Assembly: GCF_035083965.1 (NCBI RefSeq) | Contig: NC_089722.1 | Coordinates: forward strand, 31,771,958-31,835,957 | Direction of reading: 5' to 3' | Length of the DNA: 64,000 nt | Origin: Branchiostoma lanceolatum | Taxonomy: Eukaryota > Chordata > Leptocardii > Amphioxiformes > Branchiostomatidae | Part shown: one piece after another, positions 11,001 to 22,287 of the stretch | How positions within the stretch are numbered: the stretch's first letter is position 1 | Layout: each line of letters opens with the position of its first letter | Notes under the pieces: model-generated | The model's input: the letters and a program-made list of their open reading frames with translations, nothing else | What the model was told of the DNA's origin: nothing | Database searches by the model: none | Program-made: the position numbers and the translations under genes

Positions 11001-12142
11001 TACTTAGTAGGTGCAATGCGTACATCACGATTATCGTTAAAAGAAAATTTCCCTGTAGGGAATTGAACAGGGAACGACATTGCCTCTCCTCCAACCTCCT
11101 CGAATATAAATATTGGCTTCTTTCCCTCTCCTGGAGCCACACACATGACGCGTTCATCGTGGTGGTCGAGAAATTCCTGCCCTATGTCTACTGGTTGAAG
11201 GCAAGTGTCATGGGGTAATCCCCGCAAGTGGCTGTCGAGCTCCTCTTCCTCGCTCAGAGCTGCTTCTTCCATTGCTTCTTCCACATTCACTTGTTGAAGA
11301 ATGTTGTCCATTTCATCATCTTCCATAGCATCTCCAGGTGGTCCTTTCATGCCATCCCCTTCCACACTGATAGACGCGCGGTGCTCTGGGGCGGTACAAA
11401 CTTCTGAGTTGTCATCCCCTCCATGTTCAGCATCAGATGGTTTAAGAAGCCCTTGTTCTTCGTTCCAAGACAAAGCCCAGTCTGCATTAATAGATGTACC
11501 AGTGTACTGTTCATTATTCTCCACAAGATAGCTAAGAGCAACATCGACCTTCTTAGGACTGATTTGTCTATACATGTGATGCCCGATATACTGTAGCTTC
11601 CTCTTAAGTTTTACTTTGATTAACAGAGCTTCCGTAGGCATTCTGGGAAGGATTGCATGTGTTTCACTCACATCGGCAGGGACGCACACTACATTGCCGA
11701 CAACACCTTTCTGACCCCCTTTTGGGAGAGCGGCAATTTTCATAAATGGTATTCGCTTAGCTATGAGTTGTGACTCAAGAATGTTGAGACTTTTCAGCTC
11801 AGCGGGTATTTCTTTGGGCCTGGTATGGCCTATGGAACTGCTTTCTTTGTCTTCAAATGCTGGTGAAAACAGTGACATATCCACTCTTTCCCCCTGGATG
11901 ACTTTGCTGTGGGACACACACGTGGACTGCAATCTTCATTGATGCAAATACCTACCTGTAAGACAGTGGTGAACAGCCTGAATATACTTTGACTTGTGAC
12001 AGATTACAACTTGTTCGCGAAACAAAAGCCTATGACATACTGTGCAAACAAATTCTGGTCCCTTTTTGCATCCTACTTTAAACTTTTCAATTGCCTTCTC
12101 TACATCTGGTAAATTCTTGTTTCTGTTTCTGTAAATCTGCAC
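8006..12142 (-). pseudogene. Helitron Rep nuclease and helicase N-terminal half (RepHel)
   Basis: A 1,308-codon open frame (11,932-8,006) is preceded in the same frame, across one TGA at 11,936-11,938, by a zinc-finger segment (FVCTVCHRLLFREQVVIC). Positions in the long ORF are: Helitron-like N-terminal domain about 300-480, Rep HUH motif QQRGSPHIH at 498-506, tyrosine motif YIVSYISK at 698-705 with both Tyr present, then the helicase: Walker A GGAGTGKR at 1062-1069 and Walker B IVDEVSMV at about 1148-1155. The Walker A residue after Lys is Arg, where Ser or Thr is normal, which should damage ATP binding. The last residues (8,006-8,031) come from the inserted MITE. Family role: rolling-circle transposition in the nucleus. 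Confidence 0.92.
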
Positions 12143-12149
12143 ATTTGTT

Positions 12150-12415
12150 TTTTTTCAAATCTCTATGATTTTGATCTGTATGATATCTATCCGTTTCATA
12201 GTCTCGCTTATCCTGGCATGGTCTTCATCAGTGTGGTACCGCCCCTTCATTCCATCCCGTTTGGCCTGGGCATGCTGTTCATCTGTGCTGTATCGTGTCT
12301 TCTTTCTATCCCGTTAGGCCTGGGCATACTTCTCATCCTGCTGGTATCGTTTCCTTTCTCAGTCCCGTCTGGCCTTTTTCTGGTCCTCATTAGCGTTGTT
12401 ATTTACTTGTGTTGA
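12150..12415 (-). repeat. Protein-coding tandem repeats in the Helitron linker
   Basis: Read on the minus strand, an approximately 57-bp unit repeats about four times, giving variants of RYxxDExHAQAxRD (basic, helical). Stops interrupt it (for example at 12,357). Such repeats occur between the OTU and zinc-finger parts of some Helitron proteins. Confidence 0.6.
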
Positions 12416-13521
12416 CTTTCTCTTGTTGCTGGCAACTTCTAAAGCCGCTGCAGCTTCTTCTCTGTGGCACCGTGACATACTCCTTGTCTGTCTTCTGCTG
12501 AAGACTGTTGCGTCCTTATCATCGTTATCATTAAGTAACATCTTTCTCGTGCTGCTGGCAACTTGTGAGGCCGCTGCAGCTTCTTCTCTGTGGCACCCTG
12601 TGATACTCTGTCTTCTGCTGAAAACTGTTGTGACACCATCAAAATGATTCCCGTCTTTATTGTTCAAGTATAAAGCATTACTACTTTGTAATGTACTGTC
12701 ACCCCACGGATACTTACTCCATTCCCACGTATAGCCATACTGACTGTACACAAAGATGTTTCTCCCAGCAGTAAAGACATTGCATTTACTTTTACCTGTG
12801 TGGCCCATGTACGAAGATCTGCTGGATGAGGGTTCAGCTCAGTTCGACCATCACGAGACAGGTACTGGTCCATGGTTCGTCCATTTGGCTCGAACACAAA
12901 CGAAGGTCTGTAAACATCTTCAGACAATGTTGCCATATATTCAATCGTACGCTGCCTTAATATAGCGTGATACTTTTCTGTGCCACAAATATGGTAGCTT
13001 ATCGCCCTATAAAAACAATTCCCGTCCCCATCAATTTTAATGGGATTGATCGGTGGTTTGGAATCCAAAGGGACATCCGTTTGTTCAATATTGAGATATC
13101 CTTCAACAGGAAGGTTCAACTGACCTGCAAGTTGCAATTGATCATTTTCTGTGAAGGGCTTGAACCTGAACTCCCCAACCTTCGACTCCCCAGTTACCTC
13201 TAATTCCTGCTCCTCCCCCTCCTCCCCTCTTACCTCTAATTCCTGCTCCTCCCCCTCCTCCCCTCTTACCTCTAATTCCTGCCTACCAGCTGGGTCCTCC
13301 AATCTTACCTCTAATGGCTGCTCATCAACTGGCTCCTCACCTCTTACCTCCAATACCTGCTCGTTGGCCAGATCCTCTCCTCTTACCTCCAATTCCTGGT
13401 CATCAGCCGGTTTCTCTCCTCTTATGTGTAACTCCTGCTTGTCAACCCGATCCTTGATTTACTGCTTTGCCATCCACTCATTCAACCCCCTCAGTACTTT
13501 TTTACTCTTGCGTCTTGGCAT
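12356..13521 (-). pseudogene. Helitron N-terminal region with OTU cysteine-protease domain
   Basis: The likely start ATG is at 13,521 (MPRRKSKKVLRGLNEWMAKQ) and is followed at once by a stop. The frame continues through imperfect repeats of about 16 residues built on ELEVRGEE (13,430-13,200) into the OTU fold. KIDGDGNCFYRAIS (about 13,040-13,000) holds the catalytic Asp and Cys, and HFDGV (about 12,640) holds the catalytic His. A one-base frameshift near 12,760 splits the domain between SLLLG and NIFVYSQYG. OTU enzymes cleave ubiquitin or similar chains; their role in Helitrons is not established. Confidence 0.85.
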
Positions 13522-13860
13522 TTCTGCTAAAAAAAAAGAAAGTACCAGAATGTACATTCTGAAGCAGTATAGAAATGTACATGCTAAAAGTTTAGAACCT
13601 CTTCGAAAATTATCTAGTCTCCAACTAAGCTCCTAGCATACTAAACATCACAAAGCACATGTAACCACAACAATGACGCATCTTAGAATATTTTCATGTT
13701 CATTCCCTGTGTCCTTGAAAATTTGGTGGCTTGTGTGGCAATTTGTCAAACTAACCCCCCTCCCCCTCCCACAAAAATCTGAGGAACACAAGAAGACGTC
13801 ACCATCAAAACAAAATATATGTCCAGTTTATAACCATCATGAAACAGAAATGATACAGAA
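13522..13860. other. Helitron 5' flank without recognised feature
   Basis: Between the start ATG of the Helitron reading frame and the leader repeats. There are poly-C stretches near 13,756 and no supported ORF. Confidence 0.45.
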
Positions 13861-15090
13861 ACCTCTATTTAAAGCTAGTCGTTTCTAACGTAAGACCGAT
13901 TTCATAGCTACTAAAGTCCTGCATGTAAAGAAATAAGATGTCTACTATAGCTACGATACGTAAACAACATGATGAAGGGCCAAGCAAATTCTTACCTGAT
14001 AAAATATTGTCCGCTATCTTACGAAGTAAATGTTACTGAACCGTTGGTTCTTGAGTTTCTAGAGGGGAGCGTAGTTGGCTGAAGACTCTACTCTTAGTGT
14101 TCTCTACTCCACTCTAGACTACTTTTCATTTAATATACAAGTCCGACAAACAGAAAATATGAGTGGTCGATGGAAATTTCCAACTTTGAACACAACAAAA
14201 CGTAACAGACGAAATGTGACCGCGAAAAGAAATACATTTTATCTATCTATTTATTGATTTATTTATTTATCTATTAATGAAATGTTAGGTAACCAACATT
14301 TACTAAAAATGTTAAAAGGTCCAGGGTGACACCCAAAAGTGTCATTTCTAACGGAAATCGGGGATTTATTGCAAAACACTACGACGCTGGCATAGCACTT
14401 GGCTGCGGTCCCAGACCGCGAATTTTCAAATGTGTTGAATGTTTTTTTATAAAGCGAGAGCCGACACAAACTATTTGGCGTTATCAATTAAAATAAACAT
14501 GTCTATACGTACGATAACAATGTAGGGAAGGAATTCTGGACAGGCACTTCTTACCTGGTAGTACTTTCCGATATCTGACGAGAAAAAAAATGTTGGTCTT
14601 GACGCGGAATGTCGTCTGCTAAGAGTCTGCTAGCGTGCTAGTGATGAAAACAACAAAACGTAAAACGTACATACGAAACGTGACTACGAAAAGAAATAAA
14701 ATTTATTGATGTATCTGCTCATTAAATCACAGATAAGCATAACTTACTAAAAATGTAAAGAACTGCAGAGTGACGGTCGTTTCTAACTTAGCACGGGGAT
14801 TTTATTGCGAAAACACTACGACGCTGCGTATAGCACTTGCCTGCGGTCGCTAATTATGGAAAATTCCAGACAGCGCATGTTCAAATGTGTTTACTAAGCG
14901 AGAGCCAACACAAACTATTTGGCGTTGTCAATTAACACAAATATCTCTATACGTACGATAATAATGTAGGGAAGGAATTCAGGATAAGCACTTCTTAATA
15001 CCTAGTAGTACTGTACTTTCTGCTATCTGACGAGAAAACAATGCTGGTCTTGACGCGGAGTGTCGTCTGCTAGCGTGCTGCTGATGTAAA
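13860..15090 (-). repeat. Leader array of about 440-bp tandem units upstream of the Helitron
   Basis: Two good units (about 14,188-14,650 and 14,651-15,090) share AAACACTACGACGCTG, AGCGAGAGCC, ACACAAACTATTTGGCG, CGTACGATAA and GGTCTTGACGCGGA. A third, truncated unit lies at 13,860-14,187. On the minus strand two units keep a splice-donor-like AGGTAAGAA (about 13,991 and 14,548); in the third (about 14,998) it is mutated. The array sits where the promoter and 5' leader of the Helitron gene would be, so repeated promoter or leader function is a reasonable inference. Confidence 0.6.
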
Positions 15091-15374
15091 ATTCCGCATA
15101 AGCTTTCCAACGAACCGACATGCAGCGGGGGGATGTGTATGCAAGTTCGACACTAAAAAGTGTTGAACCCGGAGTTATAGCCTTTTTATGTGCATTTCAT
15201 GATATTATATAGTATATGTACTTTATCAAATTCGTTTAGGCCTACATTCCTAAATACCTTGTTCTTATCCTATATGAAGAATATACTCAATCCCCCACAA
15301 TATCTGAATGGTCGCGTCCATATGCCGCGCGCCTATTGGTTCTCTCCGCAGGACCACGTGGTTATAGAAGTCAA

Positions 15375-15775
15375 TATAAAGTAGCAAAACATCGCCCAGA
15401 AATACCAAAATAAATCATTTTGAAGTGGTGTGTACAAAAATATGAACAAGGTTCTTTGAGTATATATGTTCAAGCTATCCACATACTGAATTTCGGATTA
15501 TATGTTTTTGACACTAGAGCACAGTAGCCCCCCATACACAGTTTTGGCCAGACATTGGCACAAAAACCTCAATAAAATTTGTTAAAGCCAGTTATCGAAA
15601 AAAATGAAAAATCGTTTGGGGGTATTTGCCTCCTCTACCCTTATGCCAAATTTCAGGTGACTTAGTCCAAAAATGACAGAGATGAATCGATTTGAACATT
15701 TGACAGGAGAAGAAGAAACATGAGAGAAAACAGTATATTCCACCATACTAGGTATGGTGAAATATAATAAGTAAG
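15375..15775 (+). repeat. Dispersed element with 3' terminal hairpin, copy 1
   Basis: It shares over 300 bp with 20,925-21,340 (for example CCTCAATAAAAT, GGTATTTGCCT, CCAAATTTCAGGT, AAAAATGACAGAGA, GATTTGACAGGAGAAGAAG). It ends in the hairpin CACCATACTAGGTATGGTG. It is non-coding and non-autonomous. Confidence 0.65.
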
Positions 15776-16004
15776 CAAAATACTGCAGTATGCACCGTGC
15801 ACTCTACTGCGCAACTCTATTAGCTGGTCCCTCTCCTTCTGTGCGCCTCAGCCAGCATTCTGTTGATGACGACACCATCCCCACAGTGAGTGTTCTGAAA
15901 AGTACAATAAGCTTTGCTACAGGTTTAGCTCGGGCAGGGTTTTCAACTTCACAAATTTAAATATTTTCAACAAACACTTCACTAAGACAAATCATTTGTT
16001 TATT

Positions 16005-17115
16005 ACCTTCGTCGACGAAGTTACGTCGAGAAGGTTATTCGTTGATGCTTGTCTGTGTGTCTGTTAGCGAACAGAATAAGTCGAGAACGCCTGGATGGTT
16101 TGTTGTCGTAGTTGGTGTGTCGGTGTGTATGTGGGAAATCTCAAGATGATTAGATTTTGGGCGAAGTGTTTTGCATAATTAACGAGAAAAGTGTAAAAAT
16201 GTGTTATATTGTATGCTGAAGTATGTGTACGTGTTGGCTGTGTTGTTTCAAGGCGTCATGGATAGGGGTATGGGTCCTGAGGGGTCATGTTGAAGGCAGG
16301 AAACGTCAGTTACTCGGACAAATTGGCTGTCAGCCAGCTGTAGGCATTGGTAAGGTAGTCTCCAAGCAGACCTATGGGTTGGCTATAGCATGGGCAGGTT
16401 TTGCTTCAGACTTTGAAAGGGAATTTCTCAAGAAGGGCTTGGTGGATGGTCATAAATTTTTGTAAGTACATAGCTTGAGTGCTGATGTACATGATTAGAT
16501 ACTTATTATGCAAATCAGTATCTTATTTGCATAATTAATGAGGAAAGTTTATACATCCATCAATTTCCATGATAGGACTCTCAAACATGTGACATATGTA
16601 ACTGAGGAAGAGAGAAATATTAATAGATATCAGCTTTGCAAATGAGAACCTCATTGACATAATTAATGAGAAAAACTATAACTCGAGATGGTCTTGATGG
16701 ATGGTCATGATTTTTGGTATGTATATAGCTTACGTGATGCTTTGTATGATTGGATGATAATTATGCAAATCAAATTCTAACTCGCATAATTAATGAGGCA
16801 ATTTTAAAAATCTGCTGTGTTCCATGATATGACTATTCAAATATGTGATATTTGTAACTAAGGAAGAGAGGAATGTTGATAGATAGGAAATATGCAAATG
16901 TGGGCCAAATTAGCATAATTAATGAGAAACTACTATAATTCCATACTAGTAAATGACGGCAATTTTATACTTGTGGCATTAGGAAGTTGTGTGAATGTGA
17001 ACACCATTGAATCAAATTATGCTAATAAGGAGGGAGCTTATTTGCATAATTGATGATAAATGTTAGCATAACCTTCTTTGTTAAGCTCATAGTCATAACA
17101 AGGAGGTTTTGACAA
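16005..17115 (+). repeat. Octamer-rich dispersed repeat, degenerate tandem copies
   Basis: Repeated blocks of 'TTTGCATAATTAATGAG' plus 'GGATGGTCATGATTTTTGGTATGT' recur about every 150-200 bp. The same family fills 29,340-32,350 and has minus-strand relatives near 48,100 and 50,520. The ORF at 16,223-16,465 lies in it and is not considered a gene. Confidence 0.6.
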
Positions 17116-17640
17116 CTTATGTTATTTGGGTGAAGAGGATCAACTGGTATGATTGATGATTGATGAAAAACACTCCTAATACGTCAGTCATAAAGGTCAA
17201 AATCATTTGGCGAAGGTATGAGGTCGTAGAACTCTTGTTTCTTTATTTATTTGTGGGATATGACAGCTGGTGATCTCGAGGGCTGGCAGGTCATCAAGCG
17301 CTGATAGACGTCCGAGAGGACGATGACCCCTGCAGACCAGACAAGCTCCTCTTCAAATTTGCTTAGAGATATTTTACTGATTTGGTAAAAAACAATATGT
17401 ATGATGGTATCGCTTGTTGTCATACGTTAAGCGGCATTTAAATGGGTAAAATACACGTCTAAAAGTGCACGTGAAAACTCCACCCCACAGGCCCAAAGGC
17501 TCCAAAACCTGGCCTTCAGCACCAAGGACGTCACCAACGCACCATAGCGGCACGTCACGACCTACGCAGATTATTCGATACTCGGTTTTCTAAGATATTT
17601 CATAGCGCAGGTTCATTCGGAACTGTAGCGCTACAGATAC
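17116..17640. other. Intergenic, nothing recognised
   Basis: No ORF of note, splice signal or repeat match to the rest of the window. Confidence 0.4.
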
Positions 17641-17649
17641 ATACTAAGT

Positions 17650-18110
17650 ACTAGAAAGGCAACATTTGCGAGCAAATACAGCATGTTAAGCCATACTCCT
17701 CGCCATGCAAAAATGGACTGTCCCAAAATAACAATGGACCATTCTAAAATACTTCCACTAAAAAAATGGATCACCCCAGTCCAAAATTGAGTTTAAAAAT
17801 AATTAGTCTCTCCATACAGGAATGGAGTCTTCCAGTAGCACCTCAACACAATATGGACCAGTCCAAAACCATATCCAAATAAACAAATACACTACTGCTA
17901 ACAAATGGACTTTTTCATAATCACTCCAGCTCAAAATTGCAATAAATAATTAAAGAATCCTCCCCTTGCAAGAATGGGATATTCCGTGCCATCTCTATGT
18001 AAACTAGACCAGTCGACAAATATCCGCTCAAAATTACACTCTCGCGCATAATCAACCAAATTCAAAATTGAATTAAAAAAAATTAACCCCAGGAAAGAAT
18101 TAAGTTTTCC
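17650..18110 (+). repeat. Dispersed repeat, copy 2 (GGCAACATTTGCG family)
   Basis: It starts CTAGAAAGGCAACATTTGCG and carries many blocks of ATGGACTnnTCCAAAA type at about 35-45 base spacing. Related to 1,127-1,335 and to the inverted copy at 36,890-37,622. Confidence 0.6.
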
Positions 18111-18127
18111 ATAGTATACATAATGAT

Positions 18128-18215
18128 ATATATGAGGATTTGACAGGAGAAGAAGGAAATTACAAAAAACAACATATTGTAGCGATAGTATGGGTGAAAT
18201 ATAGAAATGTGACAC
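18128..18215 (+). repeat. 3' fragment of the hairpin-ending repeat
   Basis: Contains GATTTGACAGGAGAAGAAGG followed by a decayed version of the terminal hairpin, as in the copies ending at about 15,775 and 21,340. Confidence 0.45.
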
Positions 18216-18429
18216 CCCTTTGTTTGAATGCATAATTCAATAGTATACATTTGGGTTGAAAAAAACGAAACGAAAAAATTGTTTATTTCAAAAATTGTTT
18301 TGAAAGGCTGTATGCCAAACATTTAAATGAGGGCATGTGTACATGACCAAGGCAGACACATGTCAAATTTTGCATCATTTTGGTTTAATACGAGTCAGTT
18401 CCAAGTCACCGAGAGGGTTTTAATATTAT

Positions 18430-18660
18430 ATTTGTAATATGTTTGAACTATTTTGATTAAAAGAATGTCTAAGTCACAATAGTTCTAAACTGTTCAAACA
18501 ATAAGAATTGAAACTTATAACATGTTTGAACTTATTTAACATATGTTGGAAGCATTTCGAACGTAACTGCACAAAAATCTCTTTATTTAGAACAGTTTCA
18601 AACCATCTATCCAAATGTTTCAATGTTTGAACAATTTGTAACAAAAGATTTTCACAATTG
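18430..18660. repeat. Cluster of GTTTGAAC / TTCGAAC-like motifs (left)
   Basis: At least eight variants of GTTTGAAC, GTTCAAAC, GTTCTAAAC or TTTCGAAC lie in about 230 bases. A similar cluster is at 20,474-20,690. The spacing is 20-40 bases. This could be subterminal binding repeats of a DNA transposon spanning the CpG-rich segment between them; no transposase is seen. Confidence 0.45.
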
Positions 18661-19208
18661 CCCCGCAAACGAAGGTGCTAAGTCCTCCTGTGTGTTTCTG
18701 TCTATTTTCGGTGGCCGCGCTAGACCACCAGCGGATTTGTTTTGACGGAGCGTCACCCGCGCGCGACGATGTACACTGTTCGGCACCGCTAATATCCGGC
18801 ATTTTCCCGCTCCAAAACACTCCACTAGACCCACGTTTTTAGTGTTTTGCCTCGTGTGTAACACGATTCGATTTGCATTACTGACGGGACGAAAATGTTA
18901 TGATAGAAAAAATTCACCCGGCGTCCGTCCCAAAAACATGAACGACATGAAAATGTATTTTCTTACAGATTCAATCACGAAAATCAACAGCATGGGGATT
19001 CCTAATTTTCACAAAGGCCGACCATATATCATGGTTGAACTTCCTTCCAAGGCGTGCGATAGATAAACATTCCCGGCACATAATAGTACCAGACTAACTA
19101 CGCAAGCTCATGATAAAAATAGGGAGAATGTTTGTCAGTAAAGTTTGGCCACCAGAGGGTAAGTTCATTTAACGTTACAAGCGCAAACGGGCAAATCATT
19201 GACCTTAC

Positions 19209-19470
19209 CGGGGACTGACTCTACTGGCCTAATCATTCCTTTTTTGCCGAATTCTACGATCCATACGCCCGTACGTAGGACATGTAGGAAGGCCTGGTGG
19301 ACGCTACACATCACGGGAGACGCGTGTTGGTCCGAGACAGACAGCGGCGTGCTTTCGATCGCGTAGCGGCGACAACGTGCGGGACCAAAACGCCTGTCCC
19401 CAGTGAGACCGTGTGTTTTGCGCGGCATGCCCCGAATCCGTCTACCATTGCTAAATGTGGCCCGATTCAT
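19209..19470 (-). CDS. Possible first exon of an unknown gene (weak)
   Basis: On the minus strand an ATG (19,470) opens 87 codons in CpG-rich sequence and runs to a good donor CCCCG|GTAAGG at 19,209. The predicted peptide starts MNRATFSNGRRIRG and ends near RTGVWIVEFGKKGMIRPVES. No family is recognised and no downstream exon could be joined, so this may be chance coding in a CpG island. Confidence 0.25.
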
Positions 19471-19765
19471 AGAAGTCTATTTTGTAAGCATTATTTCATG
19501 TACCCCTCAGCGTGAGAATTCCTTGTGAAACAACTTCGCCACATTATATATTCAAGTTTCCCTTCGTACCGCCCTCCGCCCGCCTTTGATGTCTTTGATC
19601 ATGAATGAAGTCGGCGGCAGAGAGAGATCATCAATCAATTTTGTCAGGAGTTGCGCGCCAGTCTGAGGAGAAACGATCTCCCGTGTTGTGTTGAAGAATT
19701 TGGAGTTTGAAAATATCTGGAATGACTAATGCTGAAATAAACATTCACAAAATCATTGATTTAAC

Positions 19766-20115
19766 TTTATTTCTGTTATAAAATTTCCTAAACTGCAGTT
19801 TAACCACCCAGTTCAACGGAACATGGTGTTTTCCCGATAATCACGTAAAATATTTATGTCCGGTCTTTCCTCCTCGTAAGCAAACTTCCAGCTTGTCGCC
19901 AAACTTTGCCGAGGCGATAAGTACAGAAGCTGAGCGCGCTCGTTGTTTTGTTGTGCTAGCCATGCAGTGACGAGTCTTCGATTATCTGTAGTTGTTGAAG
20001 GACACACAGAAATCTTCGGACTGTAGTTTACCGCTTCGAAGGGCGTGACAGTCAACGGTAGTAAGGTTTGAACGAGCGTTGTGTTTCTCAGCTCACCTCT
20101 TCCAAACGTAAACAA
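19766..20115 (-). CDS. Possible coding exon of unknown function (weak)
   Basis: A 100-codon open frame (20,115-19,813) without an ATG at its 5' end reads TFGRGELRNTTLVQ then ERAQLLYLSPRQSLATSW and ends MFR-stop. An AATAAA on the same strand (19,771-19,766) lies about 45 bases after the stop, as expected for a terminal exon. The upstream part (GAG|GTGAGC) also looks like a donor, which would conflict. No homologous family is recognised. Confidence 0.25.
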
Positions 20116-20473
20116 CGGGTGCGGGTTAACGTGAGCGGCGGGGGATTTGTTCGGCTGGCGACACCCCCGTACCGTGCCGGTAGCGTGGTGTGTGTCGTGT
20201 TTCCTTGAAACGGATTTTTAACAATAGAAAACTAGATCTATTCGAGATTTCTAACAAATTTAATGGAAACTTTTCTGTCCGGCGTAGTAGGATTTTGGGA
20301 GTACCCAACCGCGTTCTTCACGTGGAAATTTTTGATACCGCGAAAGTAAACAAAACACATACGATCGCCTGCCAGGCTTCTCGCGGTGGGGCGTCTTTAT
20401 TGGTCTATCATTAGGTGCTATCAGCTACTTAGCAGGGACGTGTAAATTGCTTTCGTATGGCTCATTTAACCAA

Positions 20474-20690
20474 TGTTCGAAACTGTACGAACAAAAGATG
20501 AATCTATGTGTTGTGATAGTTTCGAAACTTATATCAATATTGTACCCGCCGATTTAAATGTTTCTAACATGCTGGAACGCAGTAGAAAATATTTCGAAAG
20601 TCAAACAAAGGTTCGAAATTGTTCTAAACATTCACTCATATCAGTTAGGTTGTTGCAAAGGTTTCGAAAATGTTAAAACAAAAGGCAACA
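20474..20690. repeat. Cluster of GTTCGAAA-like motifs (right)
   Basis: Seven or more GTTCGAAA, GTTTCGAAAC or GTTCTAAAC variants. Partner of the cluster at 18,430-18,660; the segments AATGTTYGAA...GNAACAAAAGAT are similar in direct orientation. Confidence 0.45.
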
Positions 20691-20924
20691 AACACCCTCT
20701 TGATGACGTGGAATTGACTGGAGATGTGTATCTTTGTTCAAAAATAGTGAAAAAAGGAGAGATACTAAGCACATGTCCTGCGCATTCCCATACCACATTT
20801 GGTATGAATACTACAAATGTAGCACACCTGCTCCAGAAATGCAAGACAACTTAATTAACTCAATTGGCCAATCGGGTGGTCGCAAGGCTCACAGCCAGTC
20901 CAGGTGCAATAGGGGTCAATGACC

Positions 20925-21340
20925 TATAGGTCATATGAGGAAAATACCCAATGTTCTCCTCAAAATACCCTGCAAAATCGTATTTTGAAGTAATGTTTGC
21001 CAAAAGTGCGAATGGGGTTCTCTGAATATTTGTTCAATGTACCCCCATAGCAAATGTCAGGTCATTTGGATGTATTTCCAGAGCACAGGAGGCCAAAATG
21101 TACGTTTTTGGTCAGAAAAACCTCAATAAAATCATTTTCAAGGTCAATATCGGAAAAATTTAAAAATCGTGTATGGGTATTTGCCTAAACTACCTTTGTA
21201 CCAAATTTCAGGTCATTTGGTCAAAAAATGACAGAGAGGAATCGATTTGAAGATTTGACAGGAGAAGAAGAAGAAGAAGGAGAAGAAACATGAGTAAAAA
21301 CAATATGTTTAGCCATACTAGGTATGGCTAAACATAATAA
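20925..21340 (+). repeat. Dispersed element with 3' terminal hairpin, copy 2
   Basis: Long match to 15,375-15,775. It ends in the perfect hairpin TTTAGCCATACTAGG/TATGGCTAAA followed by ATAATAA. A (GAA)n stretch expands inside it near 21,265. Confidence 0.65.
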
Positions 21341-21529
21341 TCAGAGCGGATCATATATCGGAACTGTTTACATCTTGTTTTCACTGGTGTATATGATTCA
21401 ATAATGGCGGTAGGTTTAAACACAAGATCTCTCGAAGTCTCTTGAATGGATTATTGCTTATATTTCAATGCATTAGCCAAAGATTTAATTAAACAAGAAA
21501 GAGCCAATCTTTGACACTCTCCTTTGTCG

Positions 21530-21795
21530 TTTTTATCGTCCAGTTATTACTCCGGGAAGGAGGATGACCTCCTGACGGCGGTATTGGAAATGCTTTTGTT
21601 TGCGCGATCGCGGCTAGAACGCACGTGCAATGTGACGTTTTTATCATTATTGTACCGTAGTTTGTTTGTACCTTTGTATTATATTTTGTTACTTCAGTTT
21701 GTTTTGGATTATGTATGCCTGCAGGGCACATTGAAAACCACCCTTGTGGCGATATGTCGACCCTTGGAAAAATAAAATTAAAAGGAAAGGAAATG
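21530..21795 (+). mobile_element. LINE 3' tail (CR1/L2-like)
   Basis: Non-coding sequence with TGCCTGCAGGGCACATTGAA and GGCGATATGTCGACCC, then an AAATAAAAT terminal region. This layout is typical of the 3' UTR of CR1/L2-type retroposons. Heavily 5'-truncated. Confidence 0.5.
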
Positions 21796-22060
21796 ACTTA
21801 ATCAATATCTCTGTGAACCCGTGAGGGCTGCGATTATGTTTGAATTCCTAGTTACATCTTAGCTCTACACCAGTTAACTGTCGGAATGTGTCATGAACTG
21901 GCCATAACAGACGTTGTCTGTGAGTTGTCTTACCGCACGAAGCGATCTTCCATCAGCCAAGACACAAAACGATTTAAGACTACTACAAAGACAACTGCTG
22001 TACCAACCAATCAACGTTATCTAGTCTTAATCGTTTGCATATAATTGCAGTGCGAAAGAG

Positions 22061-22154
22061 TATATATTTCGCTCCTCGTCTGTGCTTTTTTCATTACTTC
22101 GTTTGGAAATCTTCAGACGCAACGCACATCGTGATCTGACAAGCCAGGAACAGG
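22061..22154 (+). promoter_or_regulatory. TATA-like box and 5' non-coding exon, probable creatinase promoter
   Basis: TATATATT at 22,061 is followed about 90 bases later by a good donor AACAGG|GTACGT (exon end 22,154). No ATG-led frame passes through, so this would be a 5' UTR exon joined to the exon that starts at 23,076. This is inferred from sequence only. Confidence 0.4.
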
Positions 22155-22287
22155 GTACGTACTAAGTCTGTCTTATGGTGTCTGTATGTTTTTCTTACCG
22201 GCGACCCCAGTCGAAGCGTATCTTTTTTTTGTTAGCTATTTGTTTCGCAAGCTTTCGCTATTGCTTGCGCATTTTAGGACGGATGTC

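Larger units (their letters stand above)
5083..15090 (-). mobile_element. Large decayed Helitron (Helentron-like) with OTU, RepHel and endonuclease
   Basis: Read on the minus strand, the order is: leader repeats (15,090-13,860), start ATG (13,521), OTU cysteine protease, lysine/arginine-rich repeats, zinc finger, Rep HUH nuclease, Pif1-like helicase, AP-type endonuclease. This order matches Helitrons of animals that carry OTU and endonuclease domains. The copy is dead: there are in-frame stops (about 13,460, 12,357, 11,936 and 7,000), frameshifts (about 12,760, 7,100 and 6,630), a TA-flanked insertion (7,416-8,031) and a 0.9-kb insertion (about 5,388-6,312). Exact ends (5' TC, 3' CTRR) could not be fixed, so both boundaries are approximate. 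Confidence 0.85.

Noticed and set aside
12218..12415. Hydrophobic plus-strand ORF (65 codons)
   Set aside because: Reverse-strand shadow of the basic repeats in the Helitron linker.
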